A stretch of 33,394 bases of DNA, from contig DATNEK010000268.1 of NCBI GenBank assembly GCA_035553055.1, forward strand, positions 1 through 33,394, in the 5' to 3' direction. How positions within the stretch are numbered: position 1 is the stretch's first letter; every line of letters begins with the position of its first letter. Below the pieces are notes generated by a model that was not told the DNA's origin, made no database searches, and saw nothing but the letters and a program-made list of their open reading frames with translations. The DNA is from Chersky-822 sp035553055 (GTDB lineage: Bacteria; Actinomycetota; Actinomycetes; Streptosporangiales; Streptosporangiaceae). The position numbers and the translations under genes are program-made. Positions 16,033 to 25,052 of the stretch are shown piece after piece.

Positions 16033-17718
16033 GTGGCCGCAGGGAATGTTAACCAGATCAGCGAGGAACCCACGGGTGACCTAGCTGGCCAGGCTGGCGT
16101 TCGGGTCGCCCGCGGAGTAGGCCGGGCGGCGCTGGTGATCGGCGGGCTCACCGTGGTCGCGCGGGTGCTGGGATTCGCCAGGACGCTGGTGTTCGCCGGG
16201 ACGGTGAAGACTTCCTGCCTGAGCGCCGCTTACGTGACGGCGAACCAGGTGCCCAACATCATCTACGACATCGTGCTCGGCGGTGCGCTGACCGCGCTCG
16301 TGGTGCCAGTGCTAGCCGGGCCGGCGGACCGGCCAGCATCCGATCAGGCGGCGCGTTCCGAGCTAGCCACGACCTCGTCGGCGCTGCTGACCTGGACAAT
16401 TGTCATACTCGCGCCGGTGAGCCTGGTACTGGCGTTTGTCGCCGATCCGGTGATCTCCGCGCTGATGCCAGCTAACCCGCGATCCGGCTGCGTCGGCACC
16501 AGCCTGGTGCCGATCGCCGCCCGCATGCTCGAGGTCTTCGCGCCGCAGATCCTGCTCTACGGCCTGGCCGTGGTGCTCTACGGCGTTCTCCAGGCGCACA
16601 GGAAGTTCACCGCGCCAGCGCTGGCGCCAATACTGTCCAGCCTCGTGGTGATCGTCGCCTACGGGCTCTTTGTCCCGCTCGGCAGGCATCACACCACGCA
16701 CGTGGCCGGGCTGTCGTCGGCCGCTGAGCTGACGTTGTCGGTCGGCACCACGCTCGGTGTCGCCGCGCTCATGCTGACCGCGGTCGGGCCGGTCTGGCGG
16801 CTGCGGCTGCGGCTGCGGCCGACGCTTCATTTCCCCGACGGGATCGCCAGGCGAGCCAGGAACCTGGCTGGCGTCGGTGTCGCGGCGCTGGTCGCCCAGG
16901 ACGCCTCGGTGCTCGTGGTGACCAGGCTGGCGAACGCGCACGGTGGCAGCAACGGCTCGGCCGTCGCCGTCTACAGCTACGGCTGGCAGGCGTTCGTCTC
17001 GGTCTACGCGGTGCTCGCGATCCCGATCGCGATCAGCGCGTTCCCTGTGCTCGCGTCCCGCAAGGGTGCCGAGTTCGACGCCACGGCGGCGTCGGCCACC
17101 AGGGCCACCGCGCTCACGTCATGCTTGGGCGCCGCGCTGCTTGCCGGGGTCGCCGTGCCGGCCGCGCGGGCGTTCCCTGAGCTGAGCCATCCGGTGGCCG
17201 GCCAGTTCGCTCTTGCGCTTGCCGCGTTCGCGCCCGGCTTGGTCGGATACGGGTTGACCGCGTGCTTGTCCCGCGTGCTGCTCGCCGATGGCAGGAACCG
17301 GGCGGCTGTGATCGCGCTGGTGGGCGGCTGGCTGGTGGTGATCGGGGTGGATGTGGCGGTGGTGCCGCTTGTGCCCGCGAGTTCGGTGGTGCCGGTGCTC
17401 GGCCTGGCCAACACCGTCGGGATGACCATCTCAGGCGTCGCGCTGCTCGTGGCCGTCGGCAGGACCAGAGGTGCGGCGGCGCTGCACGGAAGCGTGCGTG
17501 CGATCGGTGCCGGGCTGGCCGGTGCGGTTGCCGGAGCGGCGGCTGGCCTAGTGCTGACCTCCACCGTGCCGGTGGCCGGGCACTGGCTCAACGCTGGCCT
17601 GGCTCTGGTTGCCGGGATCTGCGCGGGAGTTGCTTTCTGCGCTGTGGTGGCTGTGCTTGACGGCGGTGACCTGCGTAGCGTGCTCAGCCGGATGCTGCGG
17701 CGGCGGGTGGCACCGTGA
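16033..17718 (+). CDS. murJ: MurJ/MviN-family lipid flippase
   Basis: GTG 16033 lies one base after the previous stop. The 561-residue protein has about 13-14 hydrophobic helices. The N-terminal region carries ARVLGFARTLVFAGT and the actinobacterial MviN hallmark PNIIYDIVLGGALTALVVP. MurJ flips lipid II, the undecaprenyl-linked peptidoglycan precursor, across the membrane. The long cytoplasmic pseudokinase and extracellular domains of mycobacterial MviN are absent, so this is the short form, and it may be an additional copy serving this operon. Its stop overlaps the following glycosyltransferase start (GTGA). Confidence 0.87.
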   Translation: MAAGNVNQISEEPTGDLAGQAGVRVARGVGRAALVIGGLTVVARVLGFARTLVFAGTVKTSCLSAAYVTANQVPNIIYDIVLGGALTALVVPVLAGPADRPASDQAARSELATTSSALLTWTIVILAPVSLVLAFVADPVISALMPANPRSGCVGTSLVPIAARMLEVFAPQILLYGLAVVLYGVLQAHRKFTAPALAPILSSLVVIVAYGLFVPLGRHHTTHVAGLSSAAELTLSVGTTLGVAALMLTAVGPVWRLRLRLRPTLHFPDGIARRARNLAGVGVAALVAQDASVLVVTRLANAHGGSNGSAVAVYSYGWQAFVSVYAVLAIPIAISAFPVLASRKGAEFDATAASATRATALTSCLGAALLAGVAVPAARAFPELSHPVAGQFALALAAFAPGLVGYGLTACLSRVLLADGRNRAAVIALVGGWLVVIGVDVAVVPLVPASSVVPVLGLANTVGMTISGVALLVAVGRTRGAAALHGSVRAIGAGLAGAVAGAAAGLVLTSTVPVAGHWLNAGLALVAGICAGVAFCAVVAVLDGGDLRSVLSRMLRRRVAP

Positions 17719-18878
17719 ACCTTCGCGTCGCTGTCGTGCTCGGCACGACGGCGGGCGGGACCGGTCGGCACGCCGCGATGCTGTCAGGTGCCTGCGCGGA
17801 CGCCGGTGCGCTGGTCAGGGTCTTCGGCCCGGCCTCGGCCAGAGCGCTGTGGCCGGCCGACTCGGCCCAACGGAGCCCGCTGAGCCCGATCGGCTTCGAC
17901 GCCGTGACGATTACTGACCGGCCGAGACCCGTGCGCGACGCGCGCGCCGTGCTCAGGTTGCGGCGACTGCTCGTGGCGATGCGACCCGACGTCGTGCACG
18001 CGCACGGCCTGCGAGCCGGAGCCTTCGCCGCGCTCGCGTTGTGGTTGGGTGCACCGTCGTCGGCTCGAAGGGGTGGGTGGCGGGCCGCGCTCGTGGTGAC
18101 CGTGCACAACGCGCCGCCATCGCAGCCGCGGCTCGCGGCCATCTACGGTGTACTCGAGCGAGTGGTCGCCAGGCGCGCCGATGTGGTGCTGTGCGTATCG
18201 CCTGACCTGTCGGATCGCATGCGCGGACTCGGGGCGAGTAACGTGCGGCGCGCGGTCGTGGCCGCGCCTGAGCTGGCATCGGTGCCAGCGGATCAGGTAC
18301 GGGCCGAGCTTGGTGATCACCGTCGGCCGGTCGTGCTCGGGGTGGGGCGGCTGGCGCCGCAGAAGGGCTTCGGCACGCTGCTCGCCGCCGCCGCGATGTG
18401 GCGCGGCAGGCAGCCAGTGCCGCTCGTGGTCATCGCCGGATCAGGCCCGCTGGCCGACGACCTGGCTCGGCAGGCACGAGAACTTAAGGTCGACGCTCTG
18501 TTCCTCGGCGCCCGGGCCGATGTGGCCGCGCTGCTGGCGGCGGCCGACGTCTTCGTGCTGCCGAGTCGCTGGGAAGGCCAGCCGCTGATCCTGGCCGAGG
18601 CGCTCAGAGCGGGACGCCCGATCGTCGCCGCCAAGGTGGGCGGCATCGCTGACCTGACCGGAGACGATGCCGCGGTGCTCGTGCCCGCCAACGATCCGGC
18701 CGCGCTGAGCCGCGCCGTGCTCGCGGTGCTCGACGACCCCGAGTTGGCCGGCAGGCTTGCGGCCGCTGCGTCGGATCGCGCGGCCTGCCTGCCAACCGCG
18801 GCTGACGCTGCCGCGGCGGTGCTGCGGCTTTACGGTGAAATTGGCCCGCCGTCAGGACTAGGCGGCGAGCAGCGATAG
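17715..18878 (+). CDS. GT4-family glycosyltransferase (GT-B fold)
   Basis: GTG 17715 overlaps the murJ stop. The 387-residue protein has a Rossmann-like N-terminal acceptor domain (VVLGTTAGGTGRHAAML, PDVVHAHGLRAG) and a donor-binding domain with VLGVGRLAPQKGF, VVIAGSGP, LGARADVAALLAAADVFVLP and the E-x7-E motif in EGQPLILAEALRAGRPIVA. It is a retaining, nucleotide-sugar-dependent transferase acting at the cytoplasmic face. The acceptor is unknown; the preceding MraY-like and MurJ genes suggest a lipid-linked envelope glycan. It is the last gene of the plus-strand run and overlaps the convergent DUF402 gene by 21 nt. Confidence 0.87.
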   Translation: MNLRVAVVLGTTAGGTGRHAAMLSGACADAGALVRVFGPASARALWPADSAQRSPLSPIGFDAVTITDRPRPVRDARAVLRLRRLLVAMRPDVVHAHGLRAGAFAALALWLGAPSSARRGGWRAALVVTVHNAPPSQPRLAAIYGVLERVVARRADVVLCVSPDLSDRMRGLGASNVRRAVVAAPELASVPADQVRAELGDHRRPVVLGVGRLAPQKGFGTLLAAAAMWRGRQPVPLVVIAGSGPLADDLARQARELKVDALFLGARADVAALLAAADVFVLPSRWEGQPLILAEALRAGRPIVAAKVGGIADLTGDDAAVLVPANDPAALSRAVLAVLDDPELAGRLAAAASDRAACLPTAADAAAAVLRLYGEIGPPSGLGGEQR

Positions 18879-19364
18879 GTAGGAGCGGAACACGGTGGCG
18901 AACGGCTCGGTGCCGTCGGCCAGGGCGTTCTCCAGCCACGTCGCTGCGCGGCGTGACTCGGCGATGACCTCGGCCGGATAGGCATATTTGACCTGATGCT
19001 CGGCGAATTCGTCCTCGTCGAGCACCACGACCGCGCCGTCGAGCCTGCGGCAGACGTCAAGATCGAGGTCGATCATCGTCACTTCGTTAGCGCTTGGCCA
19101 GTCAACGGGCGTGGTGACGTCGCAATAGATCTCAGTCCTCGTGGGGTTCGCGTTGAACGAGGCCGTCCACCACTTATCCCGGGGAAACAACATCACCTGC
19201 GGGTTCTCGATTGTCAGAAGCGGGCCGTCGCCCTTGCGCCACGTATTTTTCGCGCCAGCGCCCGTCCACACGCCGTGCTCGTCTTCGCCAAGCCATTTCA
19301 TGGTCATGTGCCAGTGCAATGAGCCGTCATATTTGCGGTAGACAATCCGTACGTCGTCGCCCAT
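18858..19364 (-). CDS. DUF402-domain protein
   Basis: ATG 19364 gives 168 residues starting MGDDVRIVYRKYDGSLHW. The DUF402 core is visible: LFPRDKWWTASFN, TEIYCDVTTP, MIDLDLDVCRR and VVLDEDEFAEH. The acidic DLDLDV and LDEDEF clusters match metal-binding positions in this fold. Family members include nucleoside di/triphosphate phosphatases (Ntdp) and RNA-binding proteins, so a phosphatase is possible. No good ribosome-binding site is visible. The start lies inside the end of the flavoprotein gene (61-nt overlap), so expression may depend on that gene's translation. The 3' end overlaps the GT4 gene antisense by 21 nt. Confidence 0.8.
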   Translation of the reverse strand: MGDDVRIVYRKYDGSLHWHMTMKWLGEDEHGVWTGAGAKNTWRKGDGPLLTIENPQVMLFPRDKWWTASFNANPTRTEIYCDVTTPVDWPSANEVTMIDLDLDVCRRLDGAVVVLDEDEFAEHQVKYAYPAEVIAESRRAATWLENALADGTEPFATVFRSYLSLLAA

Positions 19365-20497
19365 AACAGGACTGTAGCCTGTGCCGCGAACCTGCTCAGC
19401 GCGAACCATGGCGGTGGCGCTCCTGTGGACGTGGCGCCGGTGGTGGTCGCGCCGGCATCGCCCGTAGCCAGGCAGGCCAGCCATTCCCCGATAAGCGGGC
19501 CGAACTTGAATCCGTGTCCTGACGTGCCGCAACCGAGAACAATGTTGCCGATTCGATCGATGATGAAATCGGTGTCGGGGGAGTTATCGTATATGCACCT
19601 TTCCACCGCCACCGGATGCGGGTCGAAGCCGGGCAGGAACCGCCTCGCGGCCCGCTCAATTCGCGCGGCGAGCCCGGTGTCCTCGGTGTGATCTTGCTGG
19701 TCCGGGTCGATGGGCGGCCCGCCGAAGTGAATGCCGATCTTGTACGTGTCTGACCCAGGCACCGGCAGGCCGTAAGGAAACTCGCCGCCGTAGTGCACGA
19801 AGATCGGTGCGACGCCTTGCGTGGCTGCCCGGCTGGCACCAGAGGCGGGGGCGAGGTATGCGACCTGCTCCATGGTCGCCGAGCTTGGCACGGTGATCCC
19901 CGTTCCAGCGACCAGGCGCGCGGTCGACGCACCCGCGCACACGATCACGCGGGCGGCGTCGATGTCACCGTCCGCAGTGCTGACCCGCACCCCAGGCCCG
20001 CGCTCGGCGACAGCGGTGACACGGGTCGGCTCGCTGACCCGTGCGGTCAGTCGCGCCAGCGCGGCGAGCGCACGATCGGCGGCGATGACCGCGGACTGGG
20101 GTTCATGCAGTACCGGGTCGAAGACTGCGACGCCAGGGAATCGCCGCGCCGCCTCCGCCGCGCTGAGCAGCTCGCCCGGTGCCCCGGCTTGCGCAAGCGC
20201 ATCGCGCACCTGCTCCATCTGCGGCCCGAAGGTGAGCTGGGGTGCCGGGTAGAGCAACCGCTCGCCGCACGCGTCTTCGAGTTCGGTCCACGTGTCCCTG
20301 GCCTGCCTGGCCAGTGACACGTAGGCCGGCTGTTCATAGCCGAGCCGGAAAATCCGGCACGTGCCGTGCGACCCGCCTCCGATGTGACCGGTGGGCGCTT
20401 GATCGATGACAACCACCTCGTGGCCGCGCCTGGACAGCGCCCACGCAGCCGACAGGCCAAGCAGGCCGCCGCCGACGACCGCGAACTCTGTGTGCAT
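19304..20497 (-). CDS. Sarcosine/N-methyl-amino-acid oxidase-like FAD protein
   Basis: The 397-residue protein starts at ATG 20497. It has the N-terminal dinucleotide-binding VVGGGLLGLSAAWAL with a downstream acidic strand end (VVVID), SHGTCRIFRLGY, and the late ERCIYDNSPDTDF, in which C301 matches the covalent flavin cysteine of monomeric sarcosine oxidase. GTSGHGFKFGP contains the conserved lysine K331. It would oxidise N-methyl or secondary amino acids with O2, giving H2O2 and aldehyde. The family normally ends near WFALSRF; here about 27 extra residues run into the DUF402 gene, suggesting a lost stop. It lies 22 nt after the MBL-hydrolase gene, in one operon. Confidence 0.87.
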   Translation of the reverse strand: MHTEFAVVGGGLLGLSAAWALSRRGHEVVVIDQAPTGHIGGGSHGTCRIFRLGYEQPAYVSLARQARDTWTELEDACGERLLYPAPQLTFGPQMEQVRDALAQAGAPGELLSAAEAARRFPGVAVFDPVLHEPQSAVIAADRALAALARLTARVSEPTRVTAVAERGPGVRVSTADGDIDAARVIVCAGASTARLVAGTGITVPSSATMEQVAYLAPASGASRAATQGVAPIFVHYGGEFPYGLPVPGSDTYKIGIHFGGPPIDPDQQDHTEDTGLAARIERAARRFLPGFDPHPVAVERCIYDNSPDTDFIIDRIGNIVLGCGTSGHGFKFGPLIGEWLACLATGDAGATTTGATSTGAPPPWFALSRFAAQATVLLWATTYGLSTANMTAHCTGT

Positions 20498-20519
20498 CGC
20501 CTGCTACCGCGGTCGCGGC

Positions 20520-21185
20520 CTACCAGCCGCGGGCCCGCCACTGCGGGATCTGCGGGCGCTCGGCGCCGAGCGTGGTGTCGCCGCCGTGCCCAGGGTAGAC
20601 CCAGGTGCCGTCTGGCAGTTCGGCGAAGATGCGTTCTTCGAGGTCGGTCATCAGCGAGTTGAACCTGACCGGGTCCTGCTGTGTGTTGCCAGGGCCGCCT
20701 GGGAACAGCGAGTCGCCGGTGAACAGATGCGGCTGATCGGCCAGTTCCCCGTCCGCGTCGTAGAGCAGGGCGATGCTGCCAGGTGTGTGGCCACGCAAGT
20801 GGATGACCTTGAGCACGCAGTCACCGACGTCGATCGTGCCGCGGTGGCTGACCAGAGTGTTCGGTGCGAGCGGCAGCGCTGGTGCGTCATCGGTGTGGGC
20901 CACGGTATCGGCGCCCGTCGCCTTCGCCACCGCTTCGAGCGCGGCCGTGTGGTCGCCGTGCCTGTGGGTCGTGACGATCGTGGACAGCGGCTGACCGCCG
21001 ATGAGCCCGAGCAGCGTCTCCGGATCGTTGGCCGCGTCAATCAGCAGCAGGTCGCCCGTGCTCGTGCAGCGCAGCAGGTACGCGTTGTTGTCCATGGGGC
21101 CGACGGCGACCTTGGTGACGGTCAGGCCAGGAAGCTCCCTGGTCTGGGCCGGTCCGCCGACGCTGACGTTGCCGTTATAGGTCAT
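20520..21185 (-). CDS. MBL-fold metallo-hydrolase (glyoxalase II-like)
   Basis: ATG 21185 is preceded by AAAGGA at ideal spacing; the product has 221 residues. The metal-binding HRHGDH (H74, H76, D78, H79) is followed by HLRGHTPGSIA, FTGDSLF and VYPGHGG, the full set of MBL ligands for a dinuclear centre. Small MBL enzymes of this form hydrolyse thioesters such as S-acyl adducts of low-molecular-weight thiols. Being directly downstream (36 nt) of a mycothiol-dependent enzyme, it may act on a mycothiol conjugate (inference). The same neighbourhood next to uvrA is, as I recall, common in actinomycetes. Confidence 0.87.
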   Translation of the reverse strand: MTYNGNVSVGGPAQTRELPGLTVTKVAVGPMDNNAYLLRCTSTGDLLLIDAANDPETLLGLIGGQPLSTIVTTHRHGDHTAALEAVAKATGADTVAHTDDAPALPLAPNTLVSHRGTIDVGDCVLKVIHLRGHTPGSIALLYDADGELADQPHLFTGDSLFPGGPGNTQQDPVRFNSLMTDLEERIFAELPDGTWVYPGHGGDTTLGAERPQIPQWRARGW

Positions 21186-21221
21186 TGGAGTCCTTTCGTG
21201 CGTGCTGTCATGGACAGCCTG

Positions 21222-21959
21222 TCATCCGTAGGACGGAATGTCGGGCAGCGGCCCCGCCGGATCGACCGACATCTCGCCATCACTCTCGCGTCCGATCAGC
21301 CAGGCAAGCAGCGCGTACCCGGCGCCGGTGACCGCCGTGGCCGACGCGTCGCTGGCGCGCAGGAAGTACTGCCTGCCCGAGTTGACATCGTTCAGCACCG
21401 CTGGCGGGCAGGCTGGGTCCTGCGCGTACTCGCCGGTCACCCGGTACAGCTCGTCGGAGACGAACCAGTCGGGCCAGTTCGGTGGCCCGTAATTGGCGCC
21501 GAGATCCGCGTGGTGCACCTCGACCTCGAACAATCGGCGGTTCAGCACGAACCATGCTGGGAAGGCCGGGCCGCGGATCATGCGTACCTTGGTCAGCCAG
21601 GCTTCCTCAGGCAACGCGCGGGCGCGGGCGAAGAATGCCTTGGCTGTGCTGCCCACGTCGGCGGTGAGTTCGTCGGCTGACCGGCCCGCACCCGCTTCGA
21701 TGTCCGCTGTGCGCGCTTCCACGCTTGGGTACTGCGGGGTCTCGACGCCGGTCTCGGCCCAGGTGAGCAGGTTCAGCAGGCCGTCGCAGTTGCGCGCGAC
21801 GTGGGTGAGCACGTGGCCGCGTGACCAGCCAGGCAGCAACGAAGGTTCGCGCATCTGATCGTCGGACAGGGCCGACGCGGACTCGAGCAGCCGGTCGAAT
21901 GCGCCTTCGTTCTGCTCGATCATGAAGTCGACAGCATGTGGTCCACGGGGCTGGTTCAC
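21222..21959 (-). CDS. Mycothiol-dependent maleylpyruvate isomerase-family protein (DinB-like)
   Basis: GTG 21959 is chosen over the in-frame GTG 21977 because GGAGGAAG (21975-21968) then lies 8 nt upstream, giving 245 residues. The N-terminal four-helix DinB-like domain carries the metal histidine in GWSRGHVLTHVARN (H53) and RLFEVEVHHADL (E145, H149), matching the H52/E144/H148 zinc site of the corynebacterial isomerase. Such enzymes use mycothiol for isomerisation or transferase reactions; the exact substrate is unknown. This implies a mycothiol-producing actinobacterium. It heads the operon with the MBL hydrolase and is divergent from uvrA. Confidence 0.87.
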   Translation of the reverse strand: MNQPRGPHAVDFMIEQNEGAFDRLLESASALSDDQMREPSLLPGWSRGHVLTHVARNCDGLLNLLTWAETGVETPQYPSVEARTADIEAGAGRSADELTADVGSTAKAFFARARALPEEAWLTKVRMIRGPAFPAWFVLNRRLFEVEVHHADLGANYGPPNWPDWFVSDELYRVTGEYAQDPACPPAVLNDVNSGRQYFLRASDASATAVTGAGYALLAWLIGRESDGEMSVDPAGPLPDIPSYG

Positions 21960-22171
21960 GTAGTCATCTTCCTCCACCGGTTGGGGAAGTCGAAGAGCTA
22001 GTCGATGGTTGTGACTGTAGGCCGTTAAAGGGCTGGTCTAGCTGAGGCCAGGAAAATGTCGTACCCCCCGGATAGCATTGGCGGCGCAGGTTCGTCCCGC
22101 CCCAGGGACCCACCCTTGCCCTATCGACCCGAAGAGTTCACCACCCCAGACCTGGAGAAAACGAGCGCATA

Positions 22172-25030
22172 GTGGCAGAACGGCTGGTAGTCCGCGGTGC
22201 CCGCGAGCACAACCTCAAGGATGTCTCGCTGGACCTGCCCAGGGATGCCATGATCGTCTTTACCGGGCTGTCCGGCTCGGGTAAATCGAGCCTCGCCTTC
22301 GACACGATCTTCGCCGAGGGCCAGCGCAGATACGTCGAGTCGCTATCGGCGTACGCCAGGCAGTTCCTCGGTCAGATGGACAAGCCCGATGTGGACTTCA
22401 TCGACGGCCTGTCGCCGGCCGTCTCGATTGATCAGAAGGCGGCGAGCCGCAACCCGCGGTCGACCGTCGGCACCGTCACCGAGGTGTACGACTATCTGCG
22501 CTTGCTGTTCGCCAGGATAGGCAAGCCGCACTGCCCGCAGTGTGGCAGGCCGATCGCCAGGCAGACACCGCAGCAGATCGTCGACCGGGTGCTCGAACTC
22601 GAAGAAGACGCGAGGTTCCAGGTGCTTGCCCCGGTGATCAGGGGCCGCAAGGGCGAGTACACCGAGTTGCTGCGCGAACTGCAGACCAAGGGCTATTCGA
22701 GGGCCAGGGTCGACGGCGTCACGATCAGACTCGACGACGCGACCGATGGTTCGACGGGCCGGCTGCCCGTGCTCAAGAAGTACGAGAAGCACACGATCGA
22801 GGTGATCGTCGACCGGCTGTCCGTGAAGGAGTCAGCTCGGCGGAGGCTGACCGACTCGGTGGAGACGGCGCTTGGCCTGTCGGGCGGTGTGGTCGTGCTT
22901 GAGTTCGTCGACCTGCCTGAGTCCGATCCGAATCGGGAGCGGATGTACTCAGAGCACCTGGCCTGCCTGTATGACGATCTGTCATTCGAAGAGCTTGAAC
23001 CCCGGTCGTTTTCTTTCAACTCTCCATGGGGGGCATGCCCGGACTGCACCGGCCTCGGCACCAAGATGGAGGTTGACCCTGAACTTGTAGTCGCCGACTC
23101 GGAGCTGTCGCTGGCTGAGGGCGCCATCAGCGTGTGGAGCGGCGGGCACGTCAACGACTACTTCATGCGGCTGATAGAGGCGCTCGGTAACACGATCGGG
23201 TTCAACACCAATACGCCGTGGGCGAAGCTGCCGGCCTCGGCCAAGAAGGCGCTGCTGTACGGCTACCCCGACCAGGTGCACGTCAAGTACAAGAACAGGT
23301 ACGGCAGGGAGCGCTCGTACTACACGAACTATGAAGGCGCGATCCCCTACATCCAGCGCCGGCACAACGAGGCGGAGAGCGACTCGAGCCGTGAGCGATT
23401 CGCCGGATACATGCGCGAGGTGCCATGCCCGGCGTGCGACGGCACCAGGCTGAAGCCGCTGACGTTGGCGGTGACCGTGGACGGCCGGTCGATCGCACAG
23501 TATGTGTCGCTGCCGATCGGTGAGCTTGCCAAGCTGCTGATGACACTTGAGCTATCCGAGCGCGACCAGCAGATCGCCGGCCGGGTGCTGAAGGAGATCA
23601 ATGCGAGGCTCGGGTTCTTGCTCGATGTCGGGCTCGACTACCTGACCCTCGACCGGGCGTCGGCCACGCTGGCCGGCGGCGAGGCGCAGCGGATCAGGCT
23701 GGCCACCCAGATCGGCTCCGGGCTGGTCGGCGTGCTCTACGTGCTCGACGAGCCGTCGATCGGGCTGCACCAGCGGGACAATCACCGGCTGCTAGAGACG
23801 TTGCTGCGGCTACGCGATCTCGGCAACACGCTGATCGTTGTCGAGCACGACGAGGACACGATCAGGTCGGCCGACTGGGTTGTCGACATCGGGCCGCGAG
23901 CCGGTGAGCACGGCGGCCAGATCGTCGTCTCCGGCCCGCTCGAAGACCTGCTGGCCAGCAAGGACTCGCTGACCGGCGCTTACCTGACCGGGCGGGAGAG
24001 CATTCCGGTCCCGGCTAAGCGGCGCAAGGTGTCAAAGAGCAGGGAGATCGTGGTCAAGGGCGCGGCTGAGCACAACCTGCGTGGCGTGGACGTAGCGTTC
24101 CCGCTCGGCTGCTTCATCGCGGTGACCGGGGTATCGGGCTCAGGCAAGTCGACACTGGTCAACGACATCCTGTACAGCGCGCTCGCCAAGGAGCTGCACG
24201 GTACCCGAGTCGTGCCAGGCAAGCACGCCAGGGTGACCGGCGTGCACCAACTCGACAAGGTCGTGCACGTCGACCAGGGTCCGATCGGGCGGACGCCGAG
24301 ATCGAACCCGGCGACGTATACCGGGGTATTCGACCACATGAGGCGACTGTTCGCGCAGACCACCGAGGCGAAGATCCGTGGCTATCAGCCGGGCCGGTTC
24401 TCTTTCAATGTCAAAGGCGGCCGGTGCGAGGCGTGCTCGGGCGACGGCACCATCAAGATCGAGATGCAATTCCTGCCCGACGTGTACGTGCCGTGCGAGG
24501 TCTGCCACGGCGCCAGGTACAACACCGACACCCTGCAGGTGCACTACAAAGGTAAGTCGATCTCCGACGTGCTGAACATGCCGATCGAGGAGGCGTCGGA
24601 CTTCTTCGAGCCGGTCCCGGCGATCCACCGGCACCTGAAGACGCTGGTCGACGTCGGTCTTGGATACGTGCGACTCGGTCAGCCAGCGCCGACGCTGTCG
24701 GGCGGCGAGGCGCAGCGGGTCAAGCTGGCCTCGGAGTTGCAGCGCAGGTCGACAGGCCGGACGATCTACGTGCTCGACGAGCCGACCACCGGGCTGCATT
24801 TCGACGACATACGCAAGCTGCTCGGCGTGCTGAACAGGCTCGTGGACACCGGCAACACGGTGATCGTGATCGAGCACAACCTGGACGTGATCAAGACCGC
24901 CGACTGGGTGATCGACCTCGGTCCCGAAGGCGGATCGCGCGGCGGGCAGGTCATCGCGACAGGGACGCCGGAAGATGTCGCCAAGGTCGAGGAGTCGTAC
25001 ACCGGCCAGTTCCTGGCCAAGATGCGGTAA
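22172..25030 (+). CDS. uvrA: Excinuclease ABC subunit UvrA
   Basis: The GTG start at 22172 gives MAERLVVRGAREHNLKDV, the family N-terminus; 952 residues is the expected length. Two ABC ATPase modules are visible: Walker A GLSGSGKS (32-39) and GVSGSGKST (about 653-661), each with an LxGGEAQR signature (LAGGEAQRIRLA, LSGGEAQRVKLA) and LDEPS/LDEPTTGLH Walker B. Zinc-binding cysteine pairs occur in CPQC, CPDC, CPAC and CEAC...CEVC. UvrA recognises bulky lesions and loads UvrB in nucleotide-excision repair. The upstream region (21960-22171) is shared with the divergent isomerase gene; I did not see an SOS box by eye. GGAG at 22154 is 14 nt from the start, a loose spacing. Confidence 0.97.
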   Translation: MAERLVVRGAREHNLKDVSLDLPRDAMIVFTGLSGSGKSSLAFDTIFAEGQRRYVESLSAYARQFLGQMDKPDVDFIDGLSPAVSIDQKAASRNPRSTVGTVTEVYDYLRLLFARIGKPHCPQCGRPIARQTPQQIVDRVLELEEDARFQVLAPVIRGRKGEYTELLRELQTKGYSRARVDGVTIRLDDATDGSTGRLPVLKKYEKHTIEVIVDRLSVKESARRRLTDSVETALGLSGGVVVLEFVDLPESDPNRERMYSEHLACLYDDLSFEELEPRSFSFNSPWGACPDCTGLGTKMEVDPELVVADSELSLAEGAISVWSGGHVNDYFMRLIEALGNTIGFNTNTPWAKLPASAKKALLYGYPDQVHVKYKNRYGRERSYYTNYEGAIPYIQRRHNEAESDSSRERFAGYMREVPCPACDGTRLKPLTLAVTVDGRSIAQYVSLPIGELAKLLMTLELSERDQQIAGRVLKEINARLGFLLDVGLDYLTLDRASATLAGGEAQRIRLATQIGSGLVGVLYVLDEPSIGLHQRDNHRLLETLLRLRDLGNTLIVVEHDEDTIRSADWVVDIGPRAGEHGGQIVVSGPLEDLLASKDSLTGAYLTGRESIPVPAKRRKVSKSREIVVKGAAEHNLRGVDVAFPLGCFIAVTGVSGSGKSTLVNDILYSALAKELHGTRVVPGKHARVTGVHQLDKVVHVDQGPIGRTPRSNPATYTGVFDHMRRLFAQTTEAKIRGYQPGRFSFNVKGGRCEACSGDGTIKIEMQFLPDVYVPCEVCHGARYNTDTLQVHYKGKSISDVLNMPIEEASDFFEPVPAIHRHLKTLVDVGLGYVRLGQPAPTLSGGEAQRVKLASELQRRSTGRTIYVLDEPTTGLHFDDIRKLLGVLNRLVDTGNTVIVIEHNLDVIKTADWVIDLGPEGGSRGGQVIATGTPEDVAKVEESYTGQFLAKMR

Positions 25031-25052
25031 CTCCGATCAGAGCATCCCCAGA

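Noticed and set aside
15273..16151. Minus-strand open frame of 292 codons
   Set aside because: It is antisense to the MraY-like and murJ genes, with composition of a GC-rich shadow and no recognisable motif.
20406..21680. Long plus-strand open frame of 424 codons
   Set aside because: It is antisense to the MBL hydrolase and isomerase genes, which carry clear catalytic motifs; the translated frame is Arg/Val/Gln-rich low-complexity typical of GC-rich antisense frames.
21960..22171. LexA/SOS box upstream of uvrA
   Set aside because: No TCGAAC-N4-GTTCGA-like sequence was found by eye in this region; a computed motif scan would be needed to exclude weak sites.
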